A DNA stretch of 64,000 nt from Rhizomys pruinosus (taxonomy: Eukaryota > Chordata > Mammalia > Rodentia > Spalacidae): NCBI GenBank assembly GCA_009823505.1, contig VZQC01006595.1, positions 1,416,219 to 1,480,218 on the forward strand. Reading direction: 5' to 3'. Position 1 is the first letter of the stretch. Each line of letters opens with the position of its first letter. Made by a program: the position numbers and the translations under genes. Of this stretch, positions 30,790 to 42,310 are shown piece after piece. Under the pieces are notes generated by a model, which saw only the letters and a program-made list of their open reading frames with translations, made no database searches and was not told where the DNA came from.

Positions 30790-32650
30790 TCTATCAGGAG
30801 ACCTGAACTGATTAGTTATATCTAAGACCCTTGGTGGCACATTATAGATATTAATTTTTGAAGGTTTTCAAATACCTACAAGGACTTTTGGGGATCTCTA
30901 TCCCTCAACGATTCAAGGTCCATTGATACCCTTTGGGAATAGTCCATGGATATTTGGTGGAGGAGTATCCAGGCCCTCCCAAGTACATGCCCTTTAAATA
31001 GGAGAGAGTTATTTCTACCCAAGCAGGTCTATAATACTACTTTTATCAAGAAAAAGGCCAAGGTTCTTAGGTACCAATCATACTTTGGTTGGGAATTAGA
31101 TGCCAGGATTGTGTGGTCTGATGCTTGATGGTCAAGACAATTTCAGCCACAAAAGTGTTCAGAGAAGGTGAGGCTTAAGTCCAGGCAGCCCTTCGCAGGA
31201 CAGTTGGAAGGACACTAGAAAGTGATGGCAGAGGAGTGACTTCACTAAAGACTTAGGTCCGCACACAGCCAGTGTATGTCCCCAGGGAAACGAGAGGCAA
31301 AGAACATGTGGGGAACGTGAGCTGAAGATAACCCTGTCACTAAAAACTGCAGGGACTCTGACAGTGAGCAGAAAATAGAAATGACATTCCCCATTCATAT
31401 TGAATCCAAGTGACTCGCTTCATCTTCTCCCCAACCAAATAGCTCATTTTGCTTTTGCTCTCACCCAATAGCTTTTGTCACTTGCATTATTTAGAAAGGC
31501 AATATGGATGGATAGTGCATAGCTTAAGAGCTGGAAGATGTAGGATACTCAGTGTGCTGGTCCCTCCTCCACCTCTGGGATCTCTCTCTCTCTCTCTCTC
31601 TCTCTTCTCCCATTTACTTTGCTACCATGTTATGAAGACAAAAGAGCCATAAACTGATGGATTTGTAAGCTTGGATTTTCCCCTAGTGTCCTTCCAGTTC
31701 TAGCAGTCTTGTCATTGTCTTTCTTCCAGGCTCCCTTCACTCTGTGTTTGTTTTAGTCTTTTCCCTTTTCTCTGTTTTTTTCTTGCTTATACAATCTAGC
31801 CTGTGTGAGTAATGCTCATATGCTCATGAATACAGTTGATCCTTTGTCATCCGTGATAATAAGAGACGGGTCATGTGGTTGACCCCAAATTACAAACACT
31901 GCTCATGTACGCAACCAAAGAACATTCCAGTCTGACTAGCAATCTAATATTTGGTTTAGGCTGCACTGACCCAGGGGAATTAGTAGGAGGGGCACAGAGC
32001 AGGCAGCTGACTGGGCCATCCTGGGGAGGAACTAGGATTCCCACATTGACAAAATCTCCTCCACCTAGTCACAGCATGTTTCTCAATTAGCATTAGCTAG
32101 TTTGTAAAATTAACACTACAATGGAGAAGCTCTAGTGCATTCCTAGGGAGACAGTATAGGCTAGAAGAAGAAATAGCAGCTACTTACTGGAGAGTGTATT
32201 TGTCCATGAGTCTTGGGACCAAGTGGGGCCACATATCTTGATTCCAGAGTGGTTCAGCCAGCAGGGTTGGTTTAGGACTTGCCATCACTTTGATACCTGT
32301 GAGTGTCACTTCACTAAGTAAATTTGCTTAGATTTTTACCAAATGTGACTGGACCCTCTAGGAAGGTGAGCTACTCTGGGCTCCTATACAGTCCTGATTC
32401 TTCAACTTGCAGCCCTTCTGCAATGAAAGTGCCCAATGACAGAAATTAAACAAAAAGAAACTGTCATTAAAACACTAATTTGTCATTTTTTTCTACTCCT
32501 ATATAAAGTTCCAACATCATAAAACATAAAATTCCTTAATGCCAAAGAATGTGATATCTAAACAGTAAGTAGAAATATAAATTATTACCATTTACCTAGA
32601 AAGCTAATTTGACAATTTGCTCAAGAGCCTTAAAAAAAAAAATCATGTCA
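30790..32650. other. Unassigned sequence, probably unique DNA
   Basis: Apart from a (CT)n run at 31582-31607, I recognise nothing. No splice-flanked open frame with a conserved domain was seen on either strand. CpG is low. Confidence 0.5.
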
Positions 32651-32653
32651 TAG

Positions 32654-32818
32654 AGCCAGGCATGTTGGTGTACACCTTTAATCTCAGCACTTGGGAGAGA
32701 GAGACAGGAAGATCTCTGTGAGATTGAGGCCAGCCTGGTCTACATAGCAATTTTCAGGCCAGCTGGGGCTACAAGGAGACACTGTCTCCAAAAAGAAAAA
32801 CAAAACAAAAACAACTTC
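32654..32818 (+). mobile_element. B1 SINE
   Basis: 'agccaggcatgttggtgtac', 'aatctcagcacttgggagag', 'ggccagcctggtctacatag', then (AAAAC)n tail. Confidence 0.9.
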
Positions 32819-32975
32819 ATGTTCATTACATCTTCAGAAAATTCTATAGAAGCACTGAAGAAGAAAAGGTAAACTATAATCTAACACCCAGGGACAACTA
32901 TCAGTAATGTTTTAGTTTACTATTTTTATTCTCTTTTCTCAGTCCATAGATAAACTGATGATAAATAGATGATTA

Positions 32976-33131
32976 GGGGCCAGGCATAGTGGCATACACC
33001 TTTAATCCCAGCACTTGGGAGGCAGAGGCAGGTAGATCTCTGTGGGTTCAAGTCCACCCTGGTCTACAGAGTGAGTTCCAGGCCAGCTGGGGCTACAGGG
33101 AGACCCTGTCTCAAAAAGACCAAAAAAAAAA
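32976..33131 (+). mobile_element. B1 SINE with clear target-site duplication
   Basis: 'gggccaggcatagtggcata' to 'gtctcaaaaagacc' and A tail. The flank 'atagatgattag' is present before (about 32965-32976) and after (about 33132-33143), so the target was GATA-rich DNA. Confidence 0.9.
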
Positions 33132-33217
33132 ATATAGATGATTAGATGTAGTTGTAGATAGATGGGTGATTTATGACAGGTAATAGCTACATGAGATTTT
33201 TATGACTGATGATAGCT

Positions 33218-33224
33218 AAATAGT

Positions 33225-33261
<37 letters not shown>

Positions 33262-33470
33262 GATAGATAGATAGGTAGATAGAGGGATAGATAGATTGCT
33301 AGATAGATGATAGAGGATTGATGGCAGATAAATAAATGATAGGTAGGTACATGATATGATAGTTAACCCCATAGATAAATAAATATATAATAGATAGTCG
33401 ATGGATAAATCAGTAGACAGATAAATGGATGGTAGGAAGATAGATAGAAGCTACTAATATAATTTTAAAA
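33218..33470. repeat. (GATA)n microsatellite, interrupted
   Basis: A core of about 14 uninterrupted GATA/TAGA units at 33224-33262, then a long degenerate GATA/GATG stretch to about 33450. It apparently extends the GATA-rich target of the B1 just upstream. Confidence 0.9.
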
Positions 33471-33495
33471 TCTTACATTTCATTGTATTGATCTT

Positions 33496-33753
33496 TTTTT
33501 TTAAACTTTTTTTTTATTACTTTTATTTATTTCTGTATGTGTATGAATGTACTGTCTGCATGCAAGTTTGTGCACCCGTGTTGTGCAATGCCGCGGAGGT
33601 CAGAAGAAGGCGTCGGATTCCCCTGGAACTGGAGTTCTCCTGGAATTGGAGTTTCAGACGGTTCTCAGCCACCATGTGGGTGCTGGGGATCGAACCCGGG
33701 CCCTCTGTAAGAGCGGTCGGCGCTCTTAACCGCTAGGCCATCTCTCCAGTATC
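33496..33753 (-). mobile_element. B2-related SINE, full length, antisense, internal-duplication form
   Basis: Poly-T, tail, 'cacccgtgttgtgcaatg', 'ctggaactggagttctcctg' followed by 'gaattggagtttcagacgg' (the internal duplication), 'gggtgctggggatcgaaccc' (B box) and 'ggccatctctccag'. The 13-base target duplication 'ttgtattgatctt' is at 33483-33495 and 33754-33766. Confidence 0.9.
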
Positions 33754-33774
33754 TTGTATTGATCTTATAAGCGT

Positions 33775-33987
33775 TAATTTTTTTGTTTTATGGGCATGAG
33801 TGTTTTGCCTGCATGAATGTAAATATTCTGGCTCATGCCACACATGTGGAGGTCAGAAGAGGGCACTGGATTTCCTGAAATTGGAATTACAAATCATTCT
33901 TAACCACCATGTGGGTGCTGAGACCAAATCCAAGTCCTCTACAAGGGCAGCCAGTGCTCGTAAGAGCTAAGCCACCTTGCCAGCCTC
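33775..33987 (-). mobile_element. B3/old B2-type SINE, antisense
   Basis: 'ttttatgggcatgagtgttt', 'acatgtggaggtcagaagag', 'ccaccatgtgggtgctgaga' and 'taagagctaagccacc'. Different 3' half from its neighbour, so an older or different subfamily. Confidence 0.75.
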
Positions 33988-34529
33988 CTTACAAGCATTT
34001 TCATGTTACTTTTTCTAACATTTTGTGTCCATGTTTCTTTAACACTTTATTTCAATGATTTATTTAGCATCTCTTAATTTTCATGAGACCAATGAGTTTA
34101 TTGTGATACTTTACAGAACACAGGGGAGGGGGTTACTTTTAGAAGCATGGGTGACCCCCCCAACCAGTACATCACCACAAAACCCCACCTCAGCATGGAT
34201 GACAACCTTACCTAAGCTGCATCAGATGCCCCTAAGCATCTCCTTACTGTTGAAATATTACTTCAATGGTCATTTTACATAAAACAGCAACAAGACTCTT
34301 TACACAAGTATGTCTTTGAGTCGCTAGGCTTTCTTTAGCAGTGTTACCTTGAACAATGAAATTCAAGGCAAAAGAATACAAATATTTTTAGGTTCTTGAA
34401 TAAACTGTCCTATCGCTTTCTAGCTGGATGGCAAAAATTTATGTTTCTATCTGCCATCTAAGTAGCACATCCTTGGCATTAAGAATTTTTTTTTTTAGAA
34501 TATTTGGAACTTTTTACAGGAATGGAAAA

Positions 34530-35060
34530 ATGACAGCTCAATGTTTGGATGTTTTGTGTTTTAATTTTGGACATGCGTATAGTACATTTTGATCATATTT
34601 ACTGTCCACTCCTCCCCATGACCCCTCCCACCTGTACTCCACACTCTCCACCTGCCCCCAACTTCTTTTTGACCTCTTTCTTTTTCTTTTTTATTATAAC
34701 CAATTGAGTCACATTTGTTCTGCCTATACACACATGGCCGTGGGGTCGCCCACTGGAGCATGGTGGACCTACCGAGGGCCACACCTTTGAGGAAAAACAA
34801 CTCCGCTTTCCCTAGCAGCCATCAACCATCAATAACTCCTTATCTAAGGAAGGGGAGTCCCCTCCCTGTCCCTGTTGGAATGTTCTGGCTTAATCTGGTG
34901 CAGGCAACTCAGCTACTGTGAACTCCTGAGTAGTCAGTGATCCTGTCATGTCCAGAACATACTGCTTCGCCCATCCTCTTCCACCTGTGGTTCTTACCAT
35001 TTTTTCTGGCTTTTTCCCATGATGCTCCCTGAATCTTGGGGTGGGCGTCCCATTTATAGC
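34530..35060 (-). mobile_element. L1 (Lx-type) 3'-UTR-like repeat, antisense
   Basis: 'gcgtatagtacattttgatc', 'cacatggccgtggggtcgcc', 'cactggagcatggtggacct', 'ctggcttaatctggtgcagg' and 'gtgatcctgtcatgtccaga' follow the order of a very common rodent repeat that I take to be Lx-class LINE-1 3' UTR. The fragment at 13640-13783 is the same family. Confidence 0.5.
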
Positions 35061-35620
35061 TGTGGCTCAATGTTTTAATTAAGATGTCACTAATTTTGTG
35101 TAGTTGAACATTTTCATATCTTCCAGAATGCTCTGTTTAGGATCTTTGTTCACTTTACTATTGAGGTCATCCTTATTCATACGAACTATTAAAACGTTAT
35201 ATGAGCAATGTATGTACACACATGTATAAAACATTTGTTCTCCCTTCTGCAGATCACTTTCTCCATGTGTTTCTGCCTTTTAATTGTGTTGATGATTTTA
35301 ATATTCAAACATTTCATTTTCCTATTTCCTTCTCTCTGCTCTTACATTGTTATTCTTTTCTTCTTTTTATGATTATAATCCCTTCTCTGCTTTTGAAGAT
35401 TGAAAAATACGTGTATTTCTTTGTTTTCTTTTTTAACATTTAGCTTGATAATTCATCTTTTGTTTATTTTGCACATAGCATGAAGTAAGGATTTGCATGG
35501 AGATTCTTTTCCCAGCTACTAGATGGCCATTCCATTTGTGTATGTATAATGCTAATCCTGTTCCATATTAAATTCAGATGCACAGAGTAGGTGCCTTAGA
35601 CAATTATCTAGACTTCTATT
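35061..35620 (-). mobile_element. Old L1-like segment, antisense
   Basis: 'gaacattttcatatcttcc', 'tctttgttcacttta' and 'tttcccagctactagatgg' resemble antisense L1M ORF2 3' sequence. Weak and AT-rich. Confidence 0.35.
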
Positions 35621-35883
35621 AAAGAATGAAGAATTTATTCACCAGAAGTCAGCACTTGGGATTGCCTCAGTGGAAATGAACCTGCCTGATGGAGGTCCTC
35701 CTGTCTCAGAGGCAGCCTCATCCAGCCTCTGATTACTCTCTGGAGATATAGAAGCTTAGCCCTGGATGTGTTCCCTCTGCACTTGAATGTATGGTCAGAC
35801 CTTTGTTATCCCTCAATCCAGTTCATCTTTCCCATGCCTGATTTCTCTTCTGTCCTCTCCTTCCATGCTCACCCCCAAAACAA

Positions 35884-35930
35884 CCCATATATATATATAT
35901 ATATCTATAGCTATCTATATATATATGATC
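35884..35930. repeat. (TA)n microsatellite
   Basis: TA repeats with interruptions CTATAG and CTATC. Confidence 0.85.
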
Positions 35931-36700
35931 ACATAATATATATAGCAATTTTGCCAGCTGCAACTTTGATACCAATATTCATTTCAGAGCAAAATATGGC
36001 CCAAATCACTTAGGAGGCTGTTCATAGCCTTGATATATCCCACTCAGTTTCACTGTAGAAATGTTGACATGTTTAGTGACCGACTGCTGGAGCAGAGTGG
36101 ACCCCCCTGAAGTCTAGAGTCTACAAAATGTGAAGTTCATATTAAGGCTTTGGCCAAATTACCCTCCTAAAACCCAAGTTCTAAGTTCCAAAATACATCT
36201 AGACTCCAATATTTAAAAAAAGATAATGAAGAGGTTTAAAAAGTATATTTTCAAATGTTTCTTTATGCATTTTCTACTTTAGGGGCAATGTCCTAATTAG
36301 GCATGTGGAAGTCTCAGAAATTCATGTTTCCCATAGAACTTCTATTCTATTGCAAAAGACTTTTATTCTGTGAAATGAACTTCAAGATTAGGCCACCAAA
36401 TAATATCCCCATTGATATTTTCATTGAAATAATATTTAGCATAAAATTAATGTGGGAAAATACAATATCTTCAGAATATTTATCTTTTCATTCCCATCTA
36501 AGAACCTAAGTGTAGTCCTTTGTCCATGTTTCATTAACTTTAATAGTTAATATTTTGATTTTGAAATTCCTTCAAATGAGCTCCACATATATTTTATGGC
36601 AGTAATTTCAATGACCTTTAAGAGGAACTAAAACGTATTTTCCCGTTAATTTTCCTAATTTATCTTTACTTACATACAGAAAAAGTAACTCTTTCCTAAT
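35931..36700. other. Unassigned AT-rich sequence
   Basis: No gene or clear repeat; low CpG. Confidence 0.5.
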
Positions 36701-37195
36701 GGTGTATTTTACTGTCACCTTTTCTGAAGCAACGTTACCTTTCATTTCAGCCTCTCAGTTGGATTGTCTCTGTATTTAATTATGTCATCATGTCAATAGT
36801 GATAATTTTGTTCTCTTTAAGTATCCATGCACCATCTTTCCAGTTTTCTGCATACTGTGTTGGACAGTACATTCATAAGAATGTCAAGTGATGAAGACAG
36901 CCACAGGAGTCTTGGTTAAGTGCCCGTTTTAATTGGGACTTCATCTGGTGCTCTAGCATTAAACATTCTGATGAAGGATATTTTTATGAGGCTTACTTTA
37001 AATTGTCTTCAGAAAGATTCTGTTCTTAGTTTTCTAAGACTTTCCATCTCATCTGTAAATAATGTGCTGTGTTGGCCCCTATTTTCTGATATCTGATGAA
37101 ATGCCCATATGTTTGTCTCTTTTGAAACATTGCTATATCTAATAGGAAGTCATTCTTAAATTTTAGGATAGATTATTTCCTGGCAGAATCACTAA
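36701..37195 (-). mobile_element. Ancient L1-like segment, antisense
   Basis: 'gttttaattgggacttcatc', 'ttcttagttttctaagactt' and 'gaaacattgctatatcta' suggest antisense L1 reverse-transcriptase coding sequence of an old subfamily. No usable frame. Confidence 0.3.
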
Positions 37196-37199
37196 TTTC

Positions 37200-37200
<1 letters not shown>

Positions 37201-37237
<37 letters not shown>

Positions 37238-37238
37238 C
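37201..37238. repeat. (TG)n microsatellite
   Basis: About 18 TG units, at the tail end of the antisense B4 that follows. Confidence 0.95.
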
Positions 37239-37480
37239 AAAGGTTGATGTCAGGCTTTTCCTTCTATCATTCTCCATCTTACTTGGGGGACAGGAACTCT
37301 CACTGAACTTGGAGCTCACTGATTGGAGCTCACTGATTGGCTAGGCTAGCACCAAGCTCCGCATATCTCCCTGTCTCCACTCTTCTAGTGTTAGTACATC
37401 TGGCTTTTCTAATGGGAGCTGGGGGGGGGGGGAGCTTCTGAACTCAAGTCTTCATACTTGCATAACAAACACCTCTCTGA
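37239..37480 (-). mobile_element. B4-type SINE, antisense, with internal duplication
   Basis: 'aggttgatgtcaggctttt', 'gaactctcactgaacttgg', then 'agctcactgattgg' twice in a row (about 37314-37340), and a G run at 37421-37432. Same layout as the B4 at 73-262. Confidence 0.7.
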
Positions 37481-38435
37481 GTTGTTGATTCTTTACAGAA
37501 ATACTGACTTTTCCTGTACATATCAATTAAGATGAGTCTATAGCAAATATTCTCAAAGGTGAGGAAATGGAACCATTTACAGATGGTGATGGCACAGCCC
37601 AGAAACTGCGACAGAAGGAGGGACGTGAATTTCATTATCAAGTCACTTTAAGTTTTTATAGAAAAAAATACCCCATAGTCAAAAGACAAATAGAACTATT
37701 TTAAAAATGGCAAATTGACAGAGAACCAATTCTATATTTTACAACAGAGTTATAATCCAATAATAAAATGAACAATAGTTATAAACAGTTTCTAGAACCC
37801 CCCACAAATGAACAATATAATTTAAAATAAAAGTAAAGAAATATAATTCAAAATTATAATAAATATTATTTTATGCCTCTGAAAATAGCAAAATTTCAAA
37901 TATTTATCATGACCCTCCATCCAGGTCAGGAAGAGATGAATAGGTGTGCACATTCAACTTTTTTGCTTGTTTTTATAGAAGAATTTGAGGATAGAATCCA
38001 GCAATTCTTCTGAAGCAGACTTATCTTAGAGATTAATTCACAAATTATATCTAGAAAGAGAAAATATACCCAAACAATTAAGAATAATAGAAGACTGGTT
38101 GAATTAACAAAGATGTACGCACTGGCTGGCATGTGTTACGAAGAACAGATACAGAGTTCTGAAGGTACTGATACGGGAATTTTCAAATATAAACTGTTAA
38201 AAATAGAGAAAAGAACATTGCAGAAGAATAAGTATATGCTAACCCTTTTACAGACACTGGAACTTCTGTATAAGACAGATGCTGGTGTGTGCAGACTCTA
38301 TCTTTGTGCCGCAGAGTTGCTCCAGGAGAGAACTTGGAGGAGTGAGGACGAAGAAGTCCAACCTCCTCACCAGTACTCAGCAGCGTCTGAATCTTCCATT
38401 TTTCCTCTACATCTATTATTGTAAAAGCAAAGGAT
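37481..38435. other. Unassigned AT-rich sequence
   Basis: No gene recognised. The 103-codon plus-strand frame at 38113-38424 lacks any recognised domain and sits in what may be ancient L1. Confidence 0.45.
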
Positions 38436-38439
38436 TTCT

Positions 38440-38775
38440 GTGGTTTTAAATCCTATATGTGCACAGGCAGGTGCCACGTGTGTTCCACAGCACCCAATGC
38501 AGAGTCCAGAGGACGACCTTGGGTGCGGATCCTCACCTTGCACCTTAAGCAGGCAGGGTCTCTTTGCTGTTCAAGCTGAGTACACCAGACTTGCTGGCCC
38601 TGGAACTTCTGAGGATCCTCAGCCTCTGCTTCCCAGCTTGCCGTAGGAGCTCTGCGATTACAGACCCGCATTCCGAGTCTGCCTCTTTACGTGGGCTTTG
38701 GGGTCTGAACTCAGGTCTTCATTCTTGACAACAGACCGTTATTCACTGAAGTATCTCCCCAGCCCCAGTCTCTGG
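38440..38775 (-). mobile_element. B4-type SINE, antisense
   Basis: 'gcacaggcaggtgccacgtg', 'cagaggacgaccttgggtgc', 'gagctctgcgattacagacc', 'tggggtctgaactcagg' and 'gaagtatctccccagccc'. Long B4-like composite. Confidence 0.7.
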
Positions 38776-39094
38776 GGACTTTTTAAAAATTGGTTTTCTT
38801 TCTATCTGCTCTTTTATATTAATAATAAGAATTAAAAATCTTCCTGCCCATCCCTAATGATTCTAAACCAAAGCAAGAAATGTGGGAGCCAGGAACTGGA
38901 AACTTAAAAAAAATATCTCCAGAAAATTGAATCTGGTTAGCCAAGAAACCAACCCACCATCAGGTTCTGTGCTTATTCTCTTCATCTTTACTTCACTCAA
39001 GCGCTGATAGCACAACAGATTATCTGCATAGCTAGCCATGATCTTCTGAGATCTGGAAAAGCCAGAAGGCATCGACACTATCAACATCTTAACT

Positions 39095-39195
39095 TGGGCT
39101 CCACGGTGCAGGCCTATAATCCCAGCACTTAGGAGGCTGAAGCAGGGAGATCACAAGAGTTTTAAGCAGGACCCTGTCTCAAAACCCAACAAATG
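39095..39195 (+). mobile_element. B1-related SINE, short form
   Basis: 'aatcccagcacttaggagg', 'ctgaagcagggagatcac' and 'accctgtctcaaaacc' with a central deletion. Confidence 0.65.
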
Positions 39196-39289
39196 CTAAT
39201 GTCTTAGTAACACAGACAACAAAACAAAAATTTTTGAAAAGGTAATTCTCTGATTCTTTTTCTTCAAAATCTAATTTTCTATCTAGTCT

Positions 39290-39519
39290 TATTTTTTTTA
39301 ATTTTTTTTTTATTTCTGTATGTGTATGAATGTACTGTCTGCATGCAAGTGTGGGCACCTGTGTCGTGCAATGCCGTGGAGGTCAGAAAAGGGTGTCGGA
39401 TTCCCCTGGAATTGGAGTTTCAGACAGTTCTCGGCCGCCATGTGGGTGCTGGGGATCGAACCCGGGTCCTCTGTAAGAGCGGTCAGTGCTCTTAACCACT
39501 AGGCCATCTCTCCAGGCCC
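39290..39519 (-). mobile_element. B2-related SINE, antisense, form without internal duplication
   Basis: Same element as 33496-33753 but reads 'cccctggaattggagtttca' directly, lacking the extra ~20 bases. Intact head 'ggccatctctccagg'. The target duplication 'tcttatttttt' is visible at both ends. Confidence 0.9.
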
Positions 39520-39794
39520 TTCTTATTTTTTATCACATTAAGTAAGTTAAATTTTTGATCCAAATTGCTCACATTTTCAAGCAGCATGACATAGCTGTAC
39601 AAAAGGATTCATAATCTTACTGTCATCCCTTTCTTGATTCTGAGTGCTCCAACTATGCTGTCTCCCTTTTGTATTTCTGAAGAACTTGTTTTTGAATTTT
39701 TTCATTAATACTGATAATTCTGTTTCTGTTCTCTATTCTTTTATGTCTGCTTTCATCATTTTTCCTGAGATTTTATTTAAATGCGTTTTTAATT

Positions 39795-39800
39795 TTTTAC

Positions 39801-39831
<31 letters not shown>

Positions 39832-40390
39832 ACAAGATTATGCTACAAATAAAATATAGACCCATGTCCCCCTCTCTACCCCCTACCCCACCAGAGCTCA
39901 TGCATTCTGCCAAACATGTTTTTCATCTTTTTCTCAGTCTTTCTCAAAGGTCTCGATGTAGAAGTTGACTATTTCGAGCAGAAGTTCACCGTTTCAGTCA
40001 GTTCTTTGACACAGTCTTTTCTGTTGTTGTTCTTTCTAATATGCATCACTCCCAACTACTTGGACAAAAGCTCAAGGGGCCGTACACAAGAAATACTTAC
40101 AATTAGGTACTTGGTGCTAGCATCCACAGATGAGGGATACCATTTGTCGTTTGTTTTTCTGGGACTGTGTTACCTCACTTAACATAATATCTTCTAGTTC
40201 ATCCATTTACCTGCAAATGTCATCTTCTTTACTGCTGTATAGAACTCCATCATGTAGATGTACCGCATTTTCTCTATCCATTCGTCAGTTGAGGGTCATT
40301 TGGGTTGGTTCCAGCTTTTTGCTATTGTGAACAGAGCTGCAATAAACATGGATATGTATGTATCTGTGCAGCAAATGTGTTTTATTGATT
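39795..40390 (-). mobile_element. L1 3' end and ORF2 C-terminus, antisense
   Basis: 'tgagcagaagttc'-like 'cgagcagaagttcaccg', 'cagttctttgacacagtc', 'tgagggataccatttgtcg', 'atttgggttggttccagc' and 'aacagagctgcaataaacat' are the reverse complement of the L1 at 12460-12990. 5'-truncated at about 40390. A (TA)n run lies at 39803-39830. Confidence 0.8.
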
Positions 40391-40571
40391 ATATTAAAAA
40401 ACATTTGCAACATTTTCTGCTTAATTGTAAGGGCATACAAAGTACTAAATTTTATTGTAAGTATACTTCTAACCTCATGTCATAATTTCTAGGTAATTTT
40501 CTCAGTATTGTTTCATCTGTGATAATTTTATTTTTTAATTTTATTTTTCCTTTAGCCTCAACAGTCATGCT

Positions 40572-40656
40572 AGGCATGCAGCTCAGTTGGTAAAGTGCTT
40601 ACCTAGCATGCACAAAGCCCTGGTTCTCATTCCCAGCACAGCATAAACCATTTACA
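40572..40656 (+). mobile_element. ID SINE
   Basis: 'gcatgcagctcagttggtaa', 'agtgcttacctagcatgcac' and 'ttctcattcccagcacag' match the ID head with A and B boxes. The best ID copy in the window. Confidence 0.8.
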
Positions 40657-40960
40657 CTTGTAATCCTAATATTTGGGAGACAAAAAAAAAATAGAAAAAA
40701 ACACTGAGAGAAATATGCAGGACAGTTATGGCAGAATGCATGATCTCGGTTGGGGTGGGGGTGGGGGGGAAGGGAAAGGGAAATATGCCTGAACTGAATT
40801 GGAAAATGATGTATGAAATGCACAAAGCATCAATAAAAAAAATGTTAAAAAAATATTTGGGAGACAGGCAGGATAAATTCAAGATCATTCCTGGGTATAC
40901 AGAGAGTTCAAGGCCAGTTGGGGTTACATGAGACCCTGTCTCAAACAAAAAATAGTTTAA
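40657..40960 (+). mobile_element. B1-like SINE split by an L1 3'-end insertion
   Basis: 'cttgtaatcctaatatttgg' before and 'atatttgggagacaggcagg' to 'gagaccctgtctcaaac' after are one B1-like element. It is interrupted at about 40681-40852, with 'atatttgggagac' present on both sides. Confidence 0.75.
40681..40852 (+). mobile_element. Short L1 3'-end insertion with target duplication
   Basis: A heavily 5'-truncated 3' end containing 'aaaatgatgtatgaaatgca', AATAAA at about 40830 and an A-rich end. The flanking 13-base duplication 'atatttgggagac' marks it as a target-primed insertion into the B1-like SINE. Confidence 0.7.
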
Positions 40961-41084
40961 GAAAATTACTTTGCCACAGAAGCTACATATTTTATTTAAA
41001 TTTTAGTTATGTGTGTCTCATGCCAAACTCATCAAAATATAATTGTTCTTCATATGTATTTTGATATTTATTGTCTCCTTTCAA

Positions 41085-41212
41085 AACAAGATCTTCTGTA
41101 GCTCAGACCAGCTTTGAACTCCCTATGTACATGAGACTAGCTTTAAGCTCTTGATCCTTGCGTCTCCACTTCCAGAGTTCTGGAATACAGGCATGTACCA
41201 CTATACGCAAAG
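41085..41212 (-). mobile_element. B1-type SINE, antisense, diverged
   Basis: 'caagatcttctgtagctcag', 'gaactccctatgtacatgag' and 'ctggaatacaggcatgtacc'. Confidence 0.6.
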
Positions 41213-41339
41213 AAGTTTTCTTTACACATTTAAATTATGTTTTGTAAATATTTAAGATGTATATATTCCATTACTAACAGGTATTGATTCATTCTTGTTA
41301 AATAACATTTATTAGTTTAATCCTTTTAAATTATATTGT

Positions 41340-41865
41340 CTATCTTCATCCTTAATTTTTTTTTCTATGTAAACTTTCAAGGTATGAGGGCCTTAAGACA
41401 TTCTCCAAAGACAAATTTACTCTTATTCATTTGGGGGGTCATTCCCAAGCCCTTATATTGTAGGGGTATCTTTTGTTTTTTGACTTTAAAGCTTTAAAGT
41501 TGATAAGATGGTCATTTTCACAACGTTGATTTTACCAATCCACAAGCATGGTAGATTTTTCCATCTCCTAGTCTCTTCCTCTATCTCTTCCTTTAAAGTT
41601 TTGAAAGTTTCATTGTAAAGATCTTTAATGTTTTTGGTTAGGTTTATTCCTAAGTTCATTTTTTGAAGTTAATGTGAATGGGAGTGTTTCTTTATATGTT
41701 TTTTCTCCTGATTGCTTGTTGTTGGTATATAGAAACAATACTGATTTTTGTAAGTTGATTTTGTAACCTGCCACTTTACTGAAAGTATTAATCATTTCTA
41801 GTAGTTCTCTGGTGGAATTTTCTGGACCTCTTACGTATAGTATATCATCTGCAATAGAGGTACAG
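41340..41865 (-). pseudogene. L1 ORF2 fragment (reverse-transcriptase domain region), antisense
   Basis: 'gatggtcattttcacaacgt' then 'tgattttaccaatccacaag' encode on the minus strand the conserved L1 segment around 'NVVKM', downstream of the RT active site. Further right, 'gtatagtatatcatctgca' lies next to the active-site (ADD) region. Both ends are truncated. Open reading is broken. Confidence 0.75.
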
Positions 41866-42310
41866 TTGTCTGGGAGAGGAGATGGTCAACAGCGATCTAA
41901 TCAGACTTGGAACCCTCTTAATGGGAGTGAATCCATGAGAGCCACTATAAACTCAGCCAAATGCAAAGGGATGGAGAGGACATAGAGCCTAGATAAAAGC
42001 CTATCTGTGTCATATTTCCAGACAAATGAAATTACTTATTATACACTAACTGTGGAATCTTATATTTACAGTTAAGCATATCATATGCTATTCATCACAA
42101 ACCTACTCTATGCCAAAGATGGAGGCCACTGCAGAATCCAACAACTGGTCAGACACAGAACATACACATCTGAAAAATCCCCATTCCTAAGAGACATATC
42201 TACAGTTGAACCTCTACACACAGAAGGAGGGGCAGAGAAAAAAACAAGTGCACCCCTCAATTCTCACCAGCAATGCTTCTGTACACAATGGAGTGTAGAA
42301 TAGGACCACT
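41866..42310 (+). mobile_element. L1-type 3'-UTR-like repeat
   Basis: 'gccactataaactcagccaa', 'acaaatgaaattacttatta', 'cttatatttacagttaagca' and 'gcagaatccaacaactggtc' parallel two tandem-like segments at 50425-50990. It joins directly to antisense ORF2 at 41865, so the parent L1 has an internal inversion or two elements abut. Confidence 0.5.

Noticed and set aside
33218..33470. Tandem array as CRISPR or satellite
   Set aside because: It is a simple tetranucleotide microsatellite without spacers, in vertebrate DNA.
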